DNA of 64,000 nucleotides from Rhodobacteraceae bacterium 63075 (lineage in GTDB: Bacteria; Pseudomonadota; Alphaproteobacteria; Rhodobacterales; Rhodobacteraceae): positions 1 to 64,000 of the forward strand of contig QVMW01000008.1 of NCBI GenBank assembly GCA_003417655.1, in the 5' to 3' direction. The notes under the pieces were generated by a model. That model worked only from the letters and a program-made list of their open reading frames with translations, had not been told where the DNA came from and did no database searches. Made by a program: the position numbers and the translations under genes. Shown piece by piece: positions 19,175 to 28,234 of this stretch (position 1 is the stretch's first letter; each line of letters begins with the position of its first letter).

Positions 19175-19271
19175 CTAAACACCCGATCCTTGCTTCTGCT
19201 GTTTGGGTGAAGTTTCGTCTTTTCTCAGCCAATATAGCTATACCAGACCCAAAATACCAGGAATGCTATTC

Positions 19272-20192
19272 ATGTCGCGTAAGCCCGATTTCGTCGTGAT
19301 TGGAGCCCAAAAATCGGCCTCTACCTTTATCCAATTCTGTCTAACGGATCATCCAGAGATCTGGATGCCATGGGGTGAAACGTCCTATTTCGAGGATCCT
19401 GACTACAATGATGCGCCGCCCGATGCTTTCGAACGCCTCTTCGCCGGTCGCAGCGAGCCTGTTCTGGGAATAAAGCGTCCACAATATATCGGTCGTGCTG
19501 AGGTGCCAGAACGCCGATGCTTCGACCTGCCCGAAGCGCGCCTTATCGCAGTTCTGCGCAACCCGGTGGACCGAGCGCTGTCAGCCTACTACCACTATAT
19601 ACGGTCCGGATTCTTACCTTTCTTGCCGCCTGAGGATGGGCTCGCGCAGCTTCTCGATGGTCGCGGCATTCACGACACATGTCCGCGTGCCTGGGAAGTC
19701 TTGGAATTTGGTCGGTACCACCGCCACCTGTTGGGCTATAAGCACTATATCGACGCTGCGCGGCTTAAGATCCTGCTGCATGAGGACATCGAAGCCGATG
19801 CCATTGGGTCTGCCCAAGAAATTTACAGCTTTCTGGGCGTAGATCCCAAATTCGTGCCGGTACACGCCACCAGCCGCCCGCAGGCAGTGGTCTACGACGC
19901 CACACGGTTGCGCCTACTGCGTCGCGTATCGTTGGCAACAATTCACTACAACGAGGATGGAACGCGTTCGAATGGGTATCGTGGGTATCTTGCAAAGGTT
20001 GGATTCAACACGTGGCGAATGGTGGACGAGATGTTGCTCGCTCGCCTGACTAAGAATACAAAACCGCGGCTCGCGGCGGAACTGCGGCAGCGCTTGACGG
20101 AATTCTACAACGAGGATAATAACCGGTTGTCTGGGCTCATAGACCGCGATCTGTCGGCTTGGCAATCGGCTCTAAAACGTGATGAGACATGA
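19272..20192 (+). CDS. PAPS-dependent sulfotransferase
   Basis: 306 aa from the ATG at 19272, where AGGA lies at good spacing; two earlier in-frame ATGs have no site. The 5'-phosphosulfate loop is IGAQKSASTFIQ and the 3'-phosphate site is RNPVDRALSAYYHY, the two defining motifs of cytosolic/NodH-like sulfotransferases. In this operon it most likely adds sulfate to the exopolysaccharide, as found in many marine polymers. The last gene of the uninterrupted operon starting near 10.7 kb. Confidence 0.9.
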   Translation: MSRKPDFVVIGAQKSASTFIQFCLTDHPEIWMPWGETSYFEDPDYNDAPPDAFERLFAGRSEPVLGIKRPQYIGRAEVPERRCFDLPEARLIAVLRNPVDRALSAYYHYIRSGFLPFLPPEDGLAQLLDGRGIHDTCPRAWEVLEFGRYHRHLLGYKHYIDAARLKILLHEDIEADAIGSAQEIYSFLGVDPKFVPVHATSRPQAVVYDATRLRLLRRVSLATIHYNEDGTRSNGYRGYLAKVGFNTWRMVDEMLLARLTKNTKPRLAAELRQRLTEFYNEDNNRLSGLIDRDLSAWQSALKRDET

Positions 20193-20423
20193 CCGAGACG
20201 CCTCTCCCATGACTGCACCTGCGGTCGAATGATGTCTCGGCGCCAAGTTGATCCAGGAAGCGGAGTGGTGACCCATGGAAAACGTATCAGATGGGGTGCT
20301 AGTGCAGCCAGCGACATCGCAGACACCGGACTAGAGCGGTTTTTCAACGATCTAATCGATAGGGGATTCCCATCCTGCGGAAGTGCTGATTCACTGACCC
20401 CGAGGCAGATATCGGGGGCAGAG

Positions 20424-20492
20424 ATGGGCAAACCACTTTCCATGGACCGTAGAGAACGGGTGATCGCGGCGATTGATGCGGGGAGGAGCGTG
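20424..20492 (+). pseudogene. IS630-type transposase remnant (N-terminal fragment)
   Basis: A short stretch reading MGKPLSMDRRERVIAAIDAG matches the usual N-terminus of IS630-family transposases, then similarity stops. No second open reading frame, inverted repeats or target duplication can be recognised. The rest of the 720-bp gap (20193-20910) between the sulfotransferase and the next methyltransferase holds an open frame of low-complexity appearance but nothing I can name. The gap marks a breakpoint in the polysaccharide operon. Confidence 0.5.
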
Positions 20493-20910
20493 ATCCAGCT
20501 GCTCGAAGGTGGACCCGACGGATGGATCGTGGCGACCGGCTTCTGCAAGATGATCATGTTTGCAGGGGCCTACGACGACGGCACCGACCATTCGATGGGC
20601 ACGCCGATCTCGCGCGGCCTGCCCGCGGAAGAGTACGGGCCTTTGACGACTGAACTCTGATTTATGCAAGCCGTTCACCCGATCGGGTGCCAGGTGCCTT
20701 ATGTGCCGTGACTGTCCGCCATCGCCAGACGGGCTTGCATGATCTGTTGGGGCCAGTGATCAAGGTTTGAAGCTTTGCACGGTCAGCGGGTCAAGAGATA
20801 GAGGCCGATGTCTTCGTGTCTCATACTGTGAGCAACGCCACCTTACGGTCTTCAGGCCGCCTTTTCGACCCTTTGCTACTTTGCGCAGTGCGCCACTTTT
20901 TAGAGTCTTT

Positions 20911-21654
20911 ATGATGAGAATCCTTCGCCATCTCGTTCGGTACAACCGTAAAGGATCTGCATGGATCGCAAGTCGGTTTCCAAAAATCTTCGCCTCCCCG
21001 GACCCGAGCTATCGCGCCACCGTCCTCAGTCGTGTGACCCGCGACATCAAGGCGAACCAACCAAAGCTCGTGCTTGAGGCTGGGGGAGTCGATCGCCCCC
21101 TGCTCGACCGGTCGCCTGATTATGAATTCGTCGGTCTTTATATCGAAGAGCGCCCCGAATGCGCGCGTCTCTATGATCGCTTTGTCATCCAGTCGATCGA
21201 AGAACCTCTGCCGGTCGAGCCGGACATGATCCTGTCCTTCACACTACTGGAGCATGTCCCGAACAACCATGCGGCGATTCGACAAATGTACTCCGTTTTG
21301 AAGCCGGGCGGGACGATACATCACTACGTCCCGTCCAAGTATCACCCCTATTCCCTCGGGCTCCGTCTCATCGGTCCCGGCCTTCAGAAACGCCTTATCC
21401 CGATCTTGCGCCCCGGGGCCGAGGATGTCACCGGCTATCCGGCATTCTTTGACTTGTGTTCGGCGAACGCGATGTCCCGGGCGCTAGAACGGCAGGGTTT
21501 CAAGAATATCGACGTGAAAGCGTTCTACAGGGCCAATGACTATTTTGCGTTTTTCACGCCGCTTTTCATCCTGGTGACCTTGTGGGAAAATCTTTGTCAC
21601 AAGCTCGAATGGAGAATTTTTGCATCGGGTTTTGTCATCAGCGCGCGAAAATGA
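20911..21654 (+). CDS. SAM-dependent methyltransferase (second in locus)
   Basis: 247 aa from the tandem ATG at 20911/20914. It has a degenerate motif I region (LVLEAGGVDRPLL) but good later motifs: LSFTLLEHVPNNHAAIRQMY and VLKPGGTIHHYVPSKYHPY, as in methyltransferase_11 proteins acting on polysaccharides. It is separated from the main operon by IS debris and followed by the integrase on the other strand. No clear ribosome site is visible, so expression in place is uncertain. Confidence 0.75.
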   Translation: MMRILRHLVRYNRKGSAWIASRFPKIFASPDPSYRATVLSRVTRDIKANQPKLVLEAGGVDRPLLDRSPDYEFVGLYIEERPECARLYDRFVIQSIEEPLPVEPDMILSFTLLEHVPNNHAAIRQMYSVLKPGGTIHHYVPSKYHPYSLGLRLIGPGLQKRLIPILRPGAEDVTGYPAFFDLCSANAMSRALERQGFKNIDVKAFYRANDYFAFFTPLFILVTLWENLCHKLEWRIFASGFVISARK

Positions 21655-21691
21655 TGGTAGTTCAAGATGCCGCTAAGGCCATCTGCTAAGC

Positions 21692-22594
21692 TCACTCCCA
21701 AACATTATGCTCAGCATGGGCAAGGTAGCGCGACAGCACGTTAATCGAACTCCAGCCGCCCGCGCGCATGATGGCAGCGGTATCGAAGCCTCGCCGCAGA
21801 AGATCCTGCGCAGCCCCCACGCGCATCGAGTGCCCCGAGAAGTCTCGCGCCTCACACGGGTCGAGGCCAGCACGGCCGGCGCCTTCCTTGACGAGACGTT
21901 TCACGGTGTCGGGCGAGAGCGCTCGATCGATTGGCTGGCCATGGTAGATCGGACAGAAGAGCGGCGCTATCTCCGCGCCACGCCAGGCGAGCCAGTCTGC
22001 GACGAGCTGGGCTGTGCGTGTTGAGGTGAAGGCGATGCGGCCTTCGCCGAACGGGTCGTTCTTCGCCCGCCGGATGAGCACGCGCAGCGTGCCATCCTCG
22101 CGCGCCTCGATGTCACGCACCCGCAATGCAACAAGTTCCGAGCGGCGGGTCAGAAGCTCGTAGCCCAAGCTCAGCATGGCGCGGTTCCGGAGCCCCCAAG
22201 GTGTGTCCGGTTGACCTGCGAGAAAGCGGTCGAGATAGGCGCGCGTGAGCCCCTTTGCCTGTCTGGGGCGGCCCGGTTTGGCTCGGCGGACGCGGCGCAG
22301 CGCGAGGTTGATCTCCTCGTCTTGCGTTGGGTCAGGCAGTCCGAGCAGACGGTGCGCCTTGCGGATCGCGTAAAGGCGCCGCCGCACCGTGGATGCCGCC
22401 TTGTCGCGCCCCTGGGCTTCGAGAAAGGCGCACACAGTCTCGGTGCTGGTCGGAAAGAGGGTGTGGTTCGTGGCTAGGCACCATGTCTCGAAGGCCTCGA
22501 CATCTGTAAAGTAACTGCGCATGGTTGCCGGCGAATAAGCACCCTCGAGACGTTGAAAGGCGGTGCGCCATGTGGAAAGACTGCAGTGTTTCAT
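21692..22594 (-). CDS. Tyrosine recombinase / site-specific integrase (intact module 1)
   Basis: 300 aa. Catalytic residues are all present: Arg151 in TRRSELVAL, His255 and Arg258 in FSGHSMRVG, Trp281 in the place often held by His, and Tyr290 in LSRYLAHAEH. The N-terminal SAM-like core-binding domain begins TWRTAFQRLEGAYSPATMRSY. It is divergent from an XRE regulator across a 29-bp gap containing a perfect dyad. A dead copy of the same module lies at 30.3-30.7 kb. It lacks the extra patch of integron integrases. Confidence 0.93.
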   Translation of the reverse strand: MKHCSLSTWRTAFQRLEGAYSPATMRSYFTDVEAFETWCLATNHTLFPTSTETVCAFLEAQGRDKAASTVRRRLYAIRKAHRLLGLPDPTQDEEINLALRRVRRAKPGRPRQAKGLTRAYLDRFLAGQPDTPWGLRNRAMLSLGYELLTRRSELVALRVRDIEAREDGTLRVLIRRAKNDPFGEGRIAFTSTRTAQLVADWLAWRGAEIAPLFCPIYHGQPIDRALSPDTVKRLVKEGAGRAGLDPCEARDFSGHSMRVGAAQDLLRRGFDTAAIMRAGGWSSINVLSRYLAHAEHNVWE

Positions 22595-22602
22595 GATTCA
22601 TT

Positions 22603-22623
22603 TATGATAAAAATGTTATCATA
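22603..22623. promoter_or_regulatory. Perfect dyad operator between integrase and XRE gene
   Basis: TATGATAA, 5-nt spacer, TTATCATA: a perfect 8-bp inverted repeat filling the divergent promoter gap and ending immediately before the XRE start codon. It is the natural binding site for the adjacent repressor-type protein and would control both genes. Confidence 0.7.
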
Positions 22624-22887
22624 ATGCAAGACGATAAACCGATTACTGGTGAACAGATACGTGCAGCTCGCGGCGCATTAAATTGGTCGGTACGGGAACT
22701 GGCCGAACACAGCGGCGTCGCTACAGCCACGATTGTTCGTTATGAACTCGAAGCCGGGGTGCCAAAGTCGCGCAAGGACAATCTTACAGTACTGCGCCAG
22801 ACCCTCGAGGCCGCCGGCATCGAGTTCATAGGCACGCCTGACAAAGCCCACGGCATTCTCATCCATCGTCCTCCCTCAACGGACTGA
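22624..22887 (+). CDS. XRE-family helix-turn-helix regulator (module 1)
   Basis: 87 aa. The HTH is IRAARGALNWSVRELAEHSGVATATIVRYE, followed by a tail GIEFIGTPDKAHGILIHR shared with the second XRE protein at 30488. The protein has only the DNA-binding domain and a short tail, as in small repressors of mobile elements. The start codon touches the dyad operator, so the transcript may have almost no leader. It probably represses the divergent integrase. Confidence 0.88.
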   Translation: MQDDKPITGEQIRAARGALNWSVRELAEHSGVATATIVRYELEAGVPKSRKDNLTVLRQTLEAAGIEFIGTPDKAHGILIHRPPSTD

Positions 22888-23031
22888 CCGGCCTGGCCAC
22901 TTGCGTGTGCTTGTCCACATCGGCGGGAGAAGCAGCTTCATGTATGACCCTCGTCGCGCGGGCTCCTTGAATAGCCAAGGCGCATATATTGTGGTATTTT
23001 TTGACAAAATCACAATCTGCAGAGGCGCCTC

Positions 23032-23679
23032 ATGCCGCAAGACCTGCCCACCACGTCACCGACCGCCTTCGGGCTCGACAGCTTCGCAGATCTTTTGCCG
23101 GCCCGCGACCCGATCCTGGGCGAGGACCCCGGCAGTTTCGGGACATTCCATGCGGCCATGATGGCCGCGCTTGGCCCTGCCACGCCCTATGAATGCGTCA
23201 TCGCCGAAAACCTGGTCGCAATCGAGTGGGAGTTGGCCCAGCACCGACGGATGCGCGACGCTGGCCTGCGGGACATTATCCGCAAAGCGATCAGCAAGGC
23301 GGTGGTTCGCCAGAAAGACGCGGAACACGACGCCGCGCTCGACGAAGCCTGGGAGCGACACGAGGAGGCCGGTGGCGACGAGGACGATTGGGAGCCCACG
23401 CAATTTGATCGAGACGCGGCAGAGGCGGATGGCGAGGACCTCGCGGCGCGGGCCATGTCCCGGGACCCCGGAAAGCAGGCGCGCGCCTACGAGGAGGTGA
23501 GCGCCCTTGGCATGGACCCGGTCGAGATCATGGGAGAAGCATACCGCAGTCACGACCGCTCGGTGACGCATCATGATGGCAAGTTGCGCGAGCTCGAAGG
23601 GAGGCGGCGCGAGGTCAAGCGCGACTTCGATGCGCTGCAGCGCGCCCGGCCGGTCGAAGCGACGGTGATCGAGCCGTGA
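23032..23679 (+). CDS. Hypothetical acidic protein
   Basis: 215 aa, unrecognised. It is strongly charged, with a long acidic central part (EEAGGDEDDWEPTQFDRDAAEADGED is the region near residues 105-130) and a basic helical C-terminus (RELEGRRREVKRDFDAL) likely to form a coiled coil. It has no signal peptide or membrane segment. A GTGA overlap joins it to the next gene. GC content and codon use match the integrase region rather than the AT-rich polysaccharide genes. Confidence 0.65.
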   Translation: MPQDLPTTSPTAFGLDSFADLLPARDPILGEDPGSFGTFHAAMMAALGPATPYECVIAENLVAIEWELAQHRRMRDAGLRDIIRKAISKAVVRQKDAEHDAALDEAWERHEEAGGDEDDWEPTQFDRDAAEADGEDLAARAMSRDPGKQARAYEEVSALGMDPVEIMGEAYRSHDRSVTHHDGKLRELEGRRREVKRDFDALQRARPVEATVIEP

Positions 23680-24299
23680 GCCGGTCTTCTATGACCATAC
23701 GCAATCGGGCAAATGCGGCGAAGAGCACCGGCCCGCGCAGCGACGCCGGCAAGGCTGTGGTGGCGCAGAATGCGCGACGACACGGCGCAACCGCGCAGCC
23801 CGACCCGGAGCGTGTCGCGGCATGGGCGCGGATCATTCTCGACACGCCGGATCTTGGGCCGATCGACCTTCTGGCGGATGATGCTCACACGCGTTTTGCC
23901 CTGGCCCTCGCCGTGGCAGAGGCGCGCCTTGCGGAGGCGACACGGGCTCTGAACGACTTCGAGGCTGGCACCGCGCCGCCCTCGGCCGAGGAAGAGTCAA
24001 TCGAAGAGCAGATCACCGAGTTCCGCGCCATGCTGGCCGAGATGCCGATGACCGCGCGGGACCGGCGTACTGCGATGTCGCTGATCAGAACGCTTCACAA
24101 AGCGCGGATCCGGGAGACTAGGCCGGGTGGCCACCGTCACCGCCTGCTCAAGCGCTACTGGCGCGAGGCGCGAGCGCAGTACAAACGGGCGTTCCAGGAC
24201 TGGCTGGCCAGCCTCCAGGCGCAGGTATTGTCACGATCTGCACAGGCAAAAAATCCAAATCTCCGAAACAAAGCCAGCCTTCTACCTAAAGTTGTTTAA
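23676..24299 (+). CDS. Hypothetical protein with N-A-K-S-T-G-P/N-A-R-R-H-G motif
   Basis: 207 aa. The N-terminus has the pattern NAAKSTGPRSDAGKAVVAQN followed by ARRHG, a signature of a widespread, uncharacterised family that is often found on mobile DNA and near transposases. The rest is alpha-helical and charged. The GTG start overlaps the previous stop (GTGA); an ATG at 23691 is an alternative. No function can be assigned. Confidence 0.65.
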   Translation: MSRSSMTIRNRANAAKSTGPRSDAGKAVVAQNARRHGATAQPDPERVAAWARIILDTPDLGPIDLLADDAHTRFALALAVAEARLAEATRALNDFEAGTAPPSAEEESIEEQITEFRAMLAEMPMTARDRRTAMSLIRTLHKARIRETRPGGHRHRLLKRYWREARAQYKRAFQDWLASLQAQVLSRSAQAKNPNLRNKASLLPKVV

Positions 24300-24548
24300 G
24301 TGGCCATAAGAGATCCAAGTGTCTGATTGTATTCAGTTTTCCTTATTCCAGAACCCCGCACGCCCTTTAAACGCCCGATAACGCCTCACCGCGAGAGGGC
24401 CGTCTCTCGGCCCACCCTCAGGACAATCACAATCACTTCGAAAAGCTAGGACGCGACGCGCTGATCATTCGGCGGCGCATCCACCCGCCCGGCACCATTG
24501 CCTTGCACACCATCTGTGTGTATTTATCGTGTTGGATAGGAGATTGCC

Positions 24549-24791
24549 ATGCGGACTACATCGGAGAAGCAGCGCACGAACGTTACCCTGACGGCTAGAA
24601 ATCTCACTGCTGCGCGGGAGTTGGGTCTTAACGTGTCGGCGATCAGCGACGCGGCCGTCGGAGCTGCCGTTCGGGCGGCGCAAGCCGAAGCCTGGGCCGA
24701 GGAGAACGCGGCAGCGCTCTCTGACCGCCGTGCTTGGATTGAGGCCAACGGAACGCCGCTGGCCGACCTGCAGGTCCTGAAACTCGGCTGA
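24549..24791 (+). CDS. ccdA: CcdA-type antitoxin
   Basis: 80 aa. The N-terminus (NVTLTARNLTAARELGLNVS) is the ribbon-helix-helix DNA-binding part and the C-terminus (AWIEANGTPLADLQVLKLG) is the toxin-binding tail characteristic of CcdA. GGAG stands just upstream. It overlaps ccdB by one base (TGATG). CcdA neutralises CcdB and represses its own promoter together with it. Confidence 0.92.
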   Translation: MRTTSEKQRTNVTLTARNLTAARELGLNVSAISDAAVGAAVRAAQAEAWAEENAAALSDRRAWIEANGTPLADLQVLKLG

Positions 24792-25087
24792 TGGCACAGT
24801 TCCAAGTCTACAGGTTAGCTGGTGGAGGACTGGTGCTCGACCTGCAGACGGATCTGATCGACACTGGATCCCGCGTCGTTGCACCTCTGATCCCCGTTTC
24901 AGTTGGGCCAAGGGTGATTGGACGCCTCGAGCCAGTGTTCGCGGTTCAAGGCGAGGACCATGCTCTGCACACAGCAGAGATGGCGGCGATCCCCTCCGCG
25001 CTGCTCAAGGGACAGCCGATTGCTGATCTTTCCGGTTCCGACTATGAGATTCGAGGCGCCCTCGACATGGTCTTCTCGGGCTTCTGA
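24791..25087 (+). CDS. ccdB: CcdB-type toxin (DNA gyrase inhibitor)
   Basis: 98 aa, close to the 101 aa of F-plasmid CcdB. It opens MAQFQVYRLAGGGLVLDLQ and contains the ARVSVGPRVIGRLEPVF-like core of the family (here PVSVGPRVIGRLEPVF). CcdB traps gyrase GyrA and kills cells that lose the antitoxin. The C-terminus, essential for killing in F CcdB (Trp-Gly-Ile), is Ser-Gly-Phe here, so activity needs testing. The pair sits between the integrase module and the GDP-fucose genes and may stabilise this stretch. Confidence 0.92.
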   Translation: MAQFQVYRLAGGGLVLDLQTDLIDTGSRVVAPLIPVSVGPRVIGRLEPVFAVQGEDHALHTAEMAAIPSALLKGQPIADLSGSDYEIRGALDMVFSGF

Positions 25088-25352
25088 TATTCCACGTTCG
25101 CGTGCCATCTTTTCTTCAGGCTCTGCCGCTTTCTGGTCGACAGGTCCGAATTACCAATGGACGAAATCTGGTTGGGACCGCCACACGCACATCATCAGAC
25201 GCCCGAAACCGGCGTTATAAGCCATTTGAGTCTCCCGGGCCCGTGCTGTAGACATTTTTGGGAAGACCGCCGCACGGCTCCTGCGCAACTCTTTCCGAAT
25301 AGACGCCTAATTTCGCCTAGACGACACCTCTCAGGCCTGGAAAACGCCTTAC

Positions 25353-26114
25353 ATGAAACTTTCAATTGTGACAGCCGTCTTCAATCGCGTGCATACCATT
25401 GCCGATGCCCTCGCCAGCGTGCAGGCGCAGAGCTATGGGTCGGTGGAGCACGTGATCCAGGATGGCGGGTCGAGCGATGGCACGCTGAACCTCATTAAGG
25501 CGCGCGCAACTGACACGACGCGCCTGGTGTCAGAGCCTGACAGCGGTATTTACGATGCAATCAACAAGGGGATTTCCAGGGCGTCGGGCGACGTGGTCGG
25601 CCTCATGCACTCGGACGACTTTTTTGCCCATGACAAGGTCCTGGAACGCATCGCCGCCATGTTTCAGGACAGAGATATCGACGGGGTCTATGGTGACCTG
25701 GACTACGTCTCGGCGACCAATACAAGAAAGGTGATCCGGCATTGGCGATCCGGACCCTACAGGCGGGAGCTTTTGAGACGGGGCTGGATGCCGCCGCACC
25801 CGACCCTTTATTTGCGCCGAGAGGTCTTTGAGACATGGGGGCTCTACGATCCCGACTTCCGGATCGCCGCAGACTACGATGCGATGCTTCGCTATCTCTG
25901 GACGGGGCACGCACGATTGGCCTATCTGCCGGAGGTGCTCGTCAAGATGCGTGTTGGTGGTGCAAGCAACCGGTCTCTTAAGCATATCATTCAGAAATCC
26001 CGCGAAGACTACCAGGCGCTTCGGCGCAATGGTGTTGGCGGAGCAGGGGTCCTTTTTGCTAAGAACACCAGTAAACTCAGGCAGTTTGTAATCAGGGAAA
26101 GACAGTCAGCATGA
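25353..26114 (+). CDS. Glycosyltransferase family 2 (WcaE/ExoU-like)
   Basis: 253 aa. GT-A features: [43 protein letters not shown] and the metal-binding HSDDFF. The sequence [14 protein letters not shown]-type is typical of colanic acid WcaE-like enzymes. It overlaps gmd by ATGA, so it probably uses a sugar made by this operon, GDP-fucose being the best guess. Confidence 0.88.
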   Translation: MKLSIVTAVFNRVHTIADALASVQAQSYGSVEHVIQDGGSSDGTLNLIKARATDTTRLVSEPDSGIYDAINKGISRASGDVVGLMHSDDFFAHDKVLERIAAMFQDRDIDGVYGDLDYVSATNTRKVIRHWRSGPYRRELLRRGWMPPHPTLYLRREVFETWGLYDPDFRIAADYDAMLRYLWTGHARLAYLPEVLVKMRVGGASNRSLKHIIQKSREDYQALRRNGVGGAGVLFAKNTSKLRQFVIRERQSA

Positions 26115-27232
26115 CAAAACGCGCGCTTATTACCGGTGTCACCGGGCAGGACGGATCCTATCTCGCGGAATTTCTGCTTGAGAGGGGCTATGAAGTGCAC
26201 GGCATCAAGCGCCGGGCCTCGCTGTTCAATACCCAGCGGGTCGACCACATCTATCAGGATCCCCATACCGACAATGCGCAGTTCAAGCTGCATTACGGCG
26301 ACCTGACCGACAGCTCCAACCTTACTCGGATTTTAAACGAAGTAAGACCAGACGAGGTCTATCACCTCGGCGCGCAAAGCCATGTCGCCGTCAGCTTCGA
26401 GGCCCCGGAATACACGGCAGATGTCGACGCCATGGGCACCTTGCGCCTGCTCGAGGCCATCCGCTTTCTCGGGCTGGAAAAGACGACGCGCTTCTACCAG
26501 GCGTCGACGTCGGAGCTTTTCGGGCTCGTGCAGGAGACACCGCAATCCGAGACCACGCCGTTCCATCCGCGAAGCCCCTATGCCGTCGCCAAGATGTATG
26601 GCTACTGGATTACCGTGAACTACCGGGAAGCCTACGGCATGTATGCCTGCAATGGTATTCTCTTCAATCACGAGAGCCCGCGCCGCGGCGAGACTTTCGT
26701 GACCCGCAAGATCACGCGCGGCCTGGCCAATATCGCGCAGGGTCTGGAAGACTGCCTCTATATGGGCAATATCGACGCGCTGCGCGACTGGGGGCACGCC
26801 AAGGACTATGTGCGCATGCAGTGGATGATGCTGCAACAGGACGCGGCGGATGATTACGTGATTGCCACGGGCAAGCAATACTCAGTGCGAGCGTTCATAG
26901 CCTGGTCAGCGGCAGAGCTTGGTATCACGCTGGACTTTGCCGGTGAGGGGGTTGAAGAGATGGCCACGGTCACGCACGTCGTAGGCGACAAGGCACCAGC
27001 CATCAAAGCAGGGGACGTGATCTTGCGGATCGACCCGCGCTATTTCCGCCCTGCCGAGGTTGAAACCCTCCTCGGCGATCCCTCCAAGGCCAAGGCTCAA
27101 CTCGGCTGGGAGCCGGAAATCACCGCGCAGGAGATGTGTGCGGAGATGGTCGCAGAAGATCTGCGCACGGCACGAAGACATGCCCTTCTCAGAGAGCACG
27201 GCATGGACCTGCCGGTCTCAGTGGAGGGGTAA
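26111..27232 (+). CDS. gmd: GDP-mannose 4,6-dehydratase
   Basis: 373 aa, the normal family length. Extended SDR enzyme: NAD(P) motif [18 protein letters not shown], catalytic Tyr-x3-Lys in [12 protein letters not shown], and the Gmd signatures [16 protein letters not shown] and [19 protein letters not shown]. It converts GDP-mannose to GDP-4-keto-6-deoxymannose, the first step toward GDP-L-fucose; the second enzyme follows after 4 bp. Confidence 0.97.
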   Translation: MTKRALITGVTGQDGSYLAEFLLERGYEVHGIKRRASLFNTQRVDHIYQDPHTDNAQFKLHYGDLTDSSNLTRILNEVRPDEVYHLGAQSHVAVSFEAPEYTADVDAMGTLRLLEAIRFLGLEKTTRFYQASTSELFGLVQETPQSETTPFHPRSPYAVAKMYGYWITVNYREAYGMYACNGILFNHESPRRGETFVTRKITRGLANIAQGLEDCLYMGNIDALRDWGHAKDYVRMQWMMLQQDAADDYVIATGKQYSVRAFIAWSAAELGITLDFAGEGVEEMATVTHVVGDKAPAIKAGDVILRIDPRYFRPAEVETLLGDPSKAKAQLGWEPEITAQEMCAEMVAEDLRTARRHALLREHGMDLPVSVEG

Positions 27233-27236
27233 GCCT

Positions 27237-28208
27237 ATGACTCGCATCTTTTTGGCAGGACATCGCGGTATGGTCGGCAGCGCGATCCTGCGCCGTCTCG
27301 AGGCGCGGATTTCCGCGGGTGAGGAAATCGAGCTCGTCACCGCCACACATTCTGAGCTCGACCTGACTAATCAGAGGCAGGTTGCGGCGTTCATGGCCGA
27401 CACGCGTCCGGACGTGGTGGTTCTCGCCGCGGCCAAGGTGGGGGGTATTCACGCCAACAACACTTATCCGGCAGAGTTCATCTACGAGAACCTGATGATC
27501 GAATGCAACGTGATTCATCAGGCCTTTGCGTCTGGGGTCACACGGCTTCTGCAGCTTGGCTCTTCGTGCATTTATCCACGCGAGGCACCGCAGCCGATGA
27601 GCGAGGACGCGCTGCTGACCGGTCCTCTCGAATCCACTAACGAGCCCTACGCTATCGCCAAGATCGCAGGCATCAAGCTGTGTGAAAGCTACAACCGGCA
27701 GTATGGGACCGATTACCGCTCGGTCATGCCCACCAATCTTTACGGGCCAGGAGATAATTTCCACCCGGAGAATTCGCACGTCCTGCCGGCCCTTATCCGC
27801 CGCTTTCACGAGGCGGCGCGAGATGGACGTGACGAGGTCACCATCTGGGGCTCCGGTACGCCAAAGCGGGAATTTCTGCATGTCGATGACATGGCGGCAG
27901 CGTCGCTATTCGTGCTTGATCTCGACAAGGCCACTTACGAGGCCAACACCCAACCGATGCTGAGCCATATCAATGTCGGCTCGGGTGAGGACATTACGAT
28001 CCTGGAACTGGCAAAGCTGGTGGCAAAAATTACCGGCTACAACGGGCGGATTGTCACCGATCCCGCCAAGCCTGACGGCACGATGCGCAAGCTCATGGAT
28101 GTGAGCCGCCTCGCAGAGATGGGGTGGCGCGCCTCCATTGATCTTGAAGACGGCATCGCACAGACCTATCACTGGTTCCTTGAGCACCAGGATGGTTTTC
28201 GCTCTTAG
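27237..28208 (+). CDS. fcl: GDP-L-fucose synthase
   Basis: 323 aa from the ATG at 27237, preceded by GGAGG. SDR motifs [10 protein letters not shown] and [13 protein letters not shown], with the catalytic [15 protein letters not shown] and [23 protein letters not shown] typical of Fcl/WcaG. It epimerises and reduces the Gmd product to GDP-L-fucose. Confidence 0.97.
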   Translation: MTRIFLAGHRGMVGSAILRRLEARISAGEEIELVTATHSELDLTNQRQVAAFMADTRPDVVVLAAAKVGGIHANNTYPAEFIYENLMIECNVIHQAFASGVTRLLQLGSSCIYPREAPQPMSEDALLTGPLESTNEPYAIAKIAGIKLCESYNRQYGTDYRSVMPTNLYGPGDNFHPENSHVLPALIRRFHEAARDGRDEVTIWGSGTPKREFLHVDDMAAASLFVLDLDKATYEANTQPMLSHINVGSGEDITILELAKLVAKITGYNGRIVTDPAKPDGTMRKLMDVSRLAEMGWRASIDLEDGIAQTYHWFLEHQDGFRS

Positions 28209-28234
28209 TGCAAATGGATTGAAAGAGTTTACCT

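Noticed and set aside
20229-20660. 143-codon + frame between the sulfotransferase and second methyltransferase
   Set aside because: Only the short IS630-type opening is recognisable; the remainder has no support and the frame joins unrelated pieces.
21692-24400. Integron (IntI plus attC cassettes)
   Set aside because: The recombinase lacks the IntI-specific insertion and the GCGTTATCGGGCG repeats do not fold as attC sites with R/L boxes.
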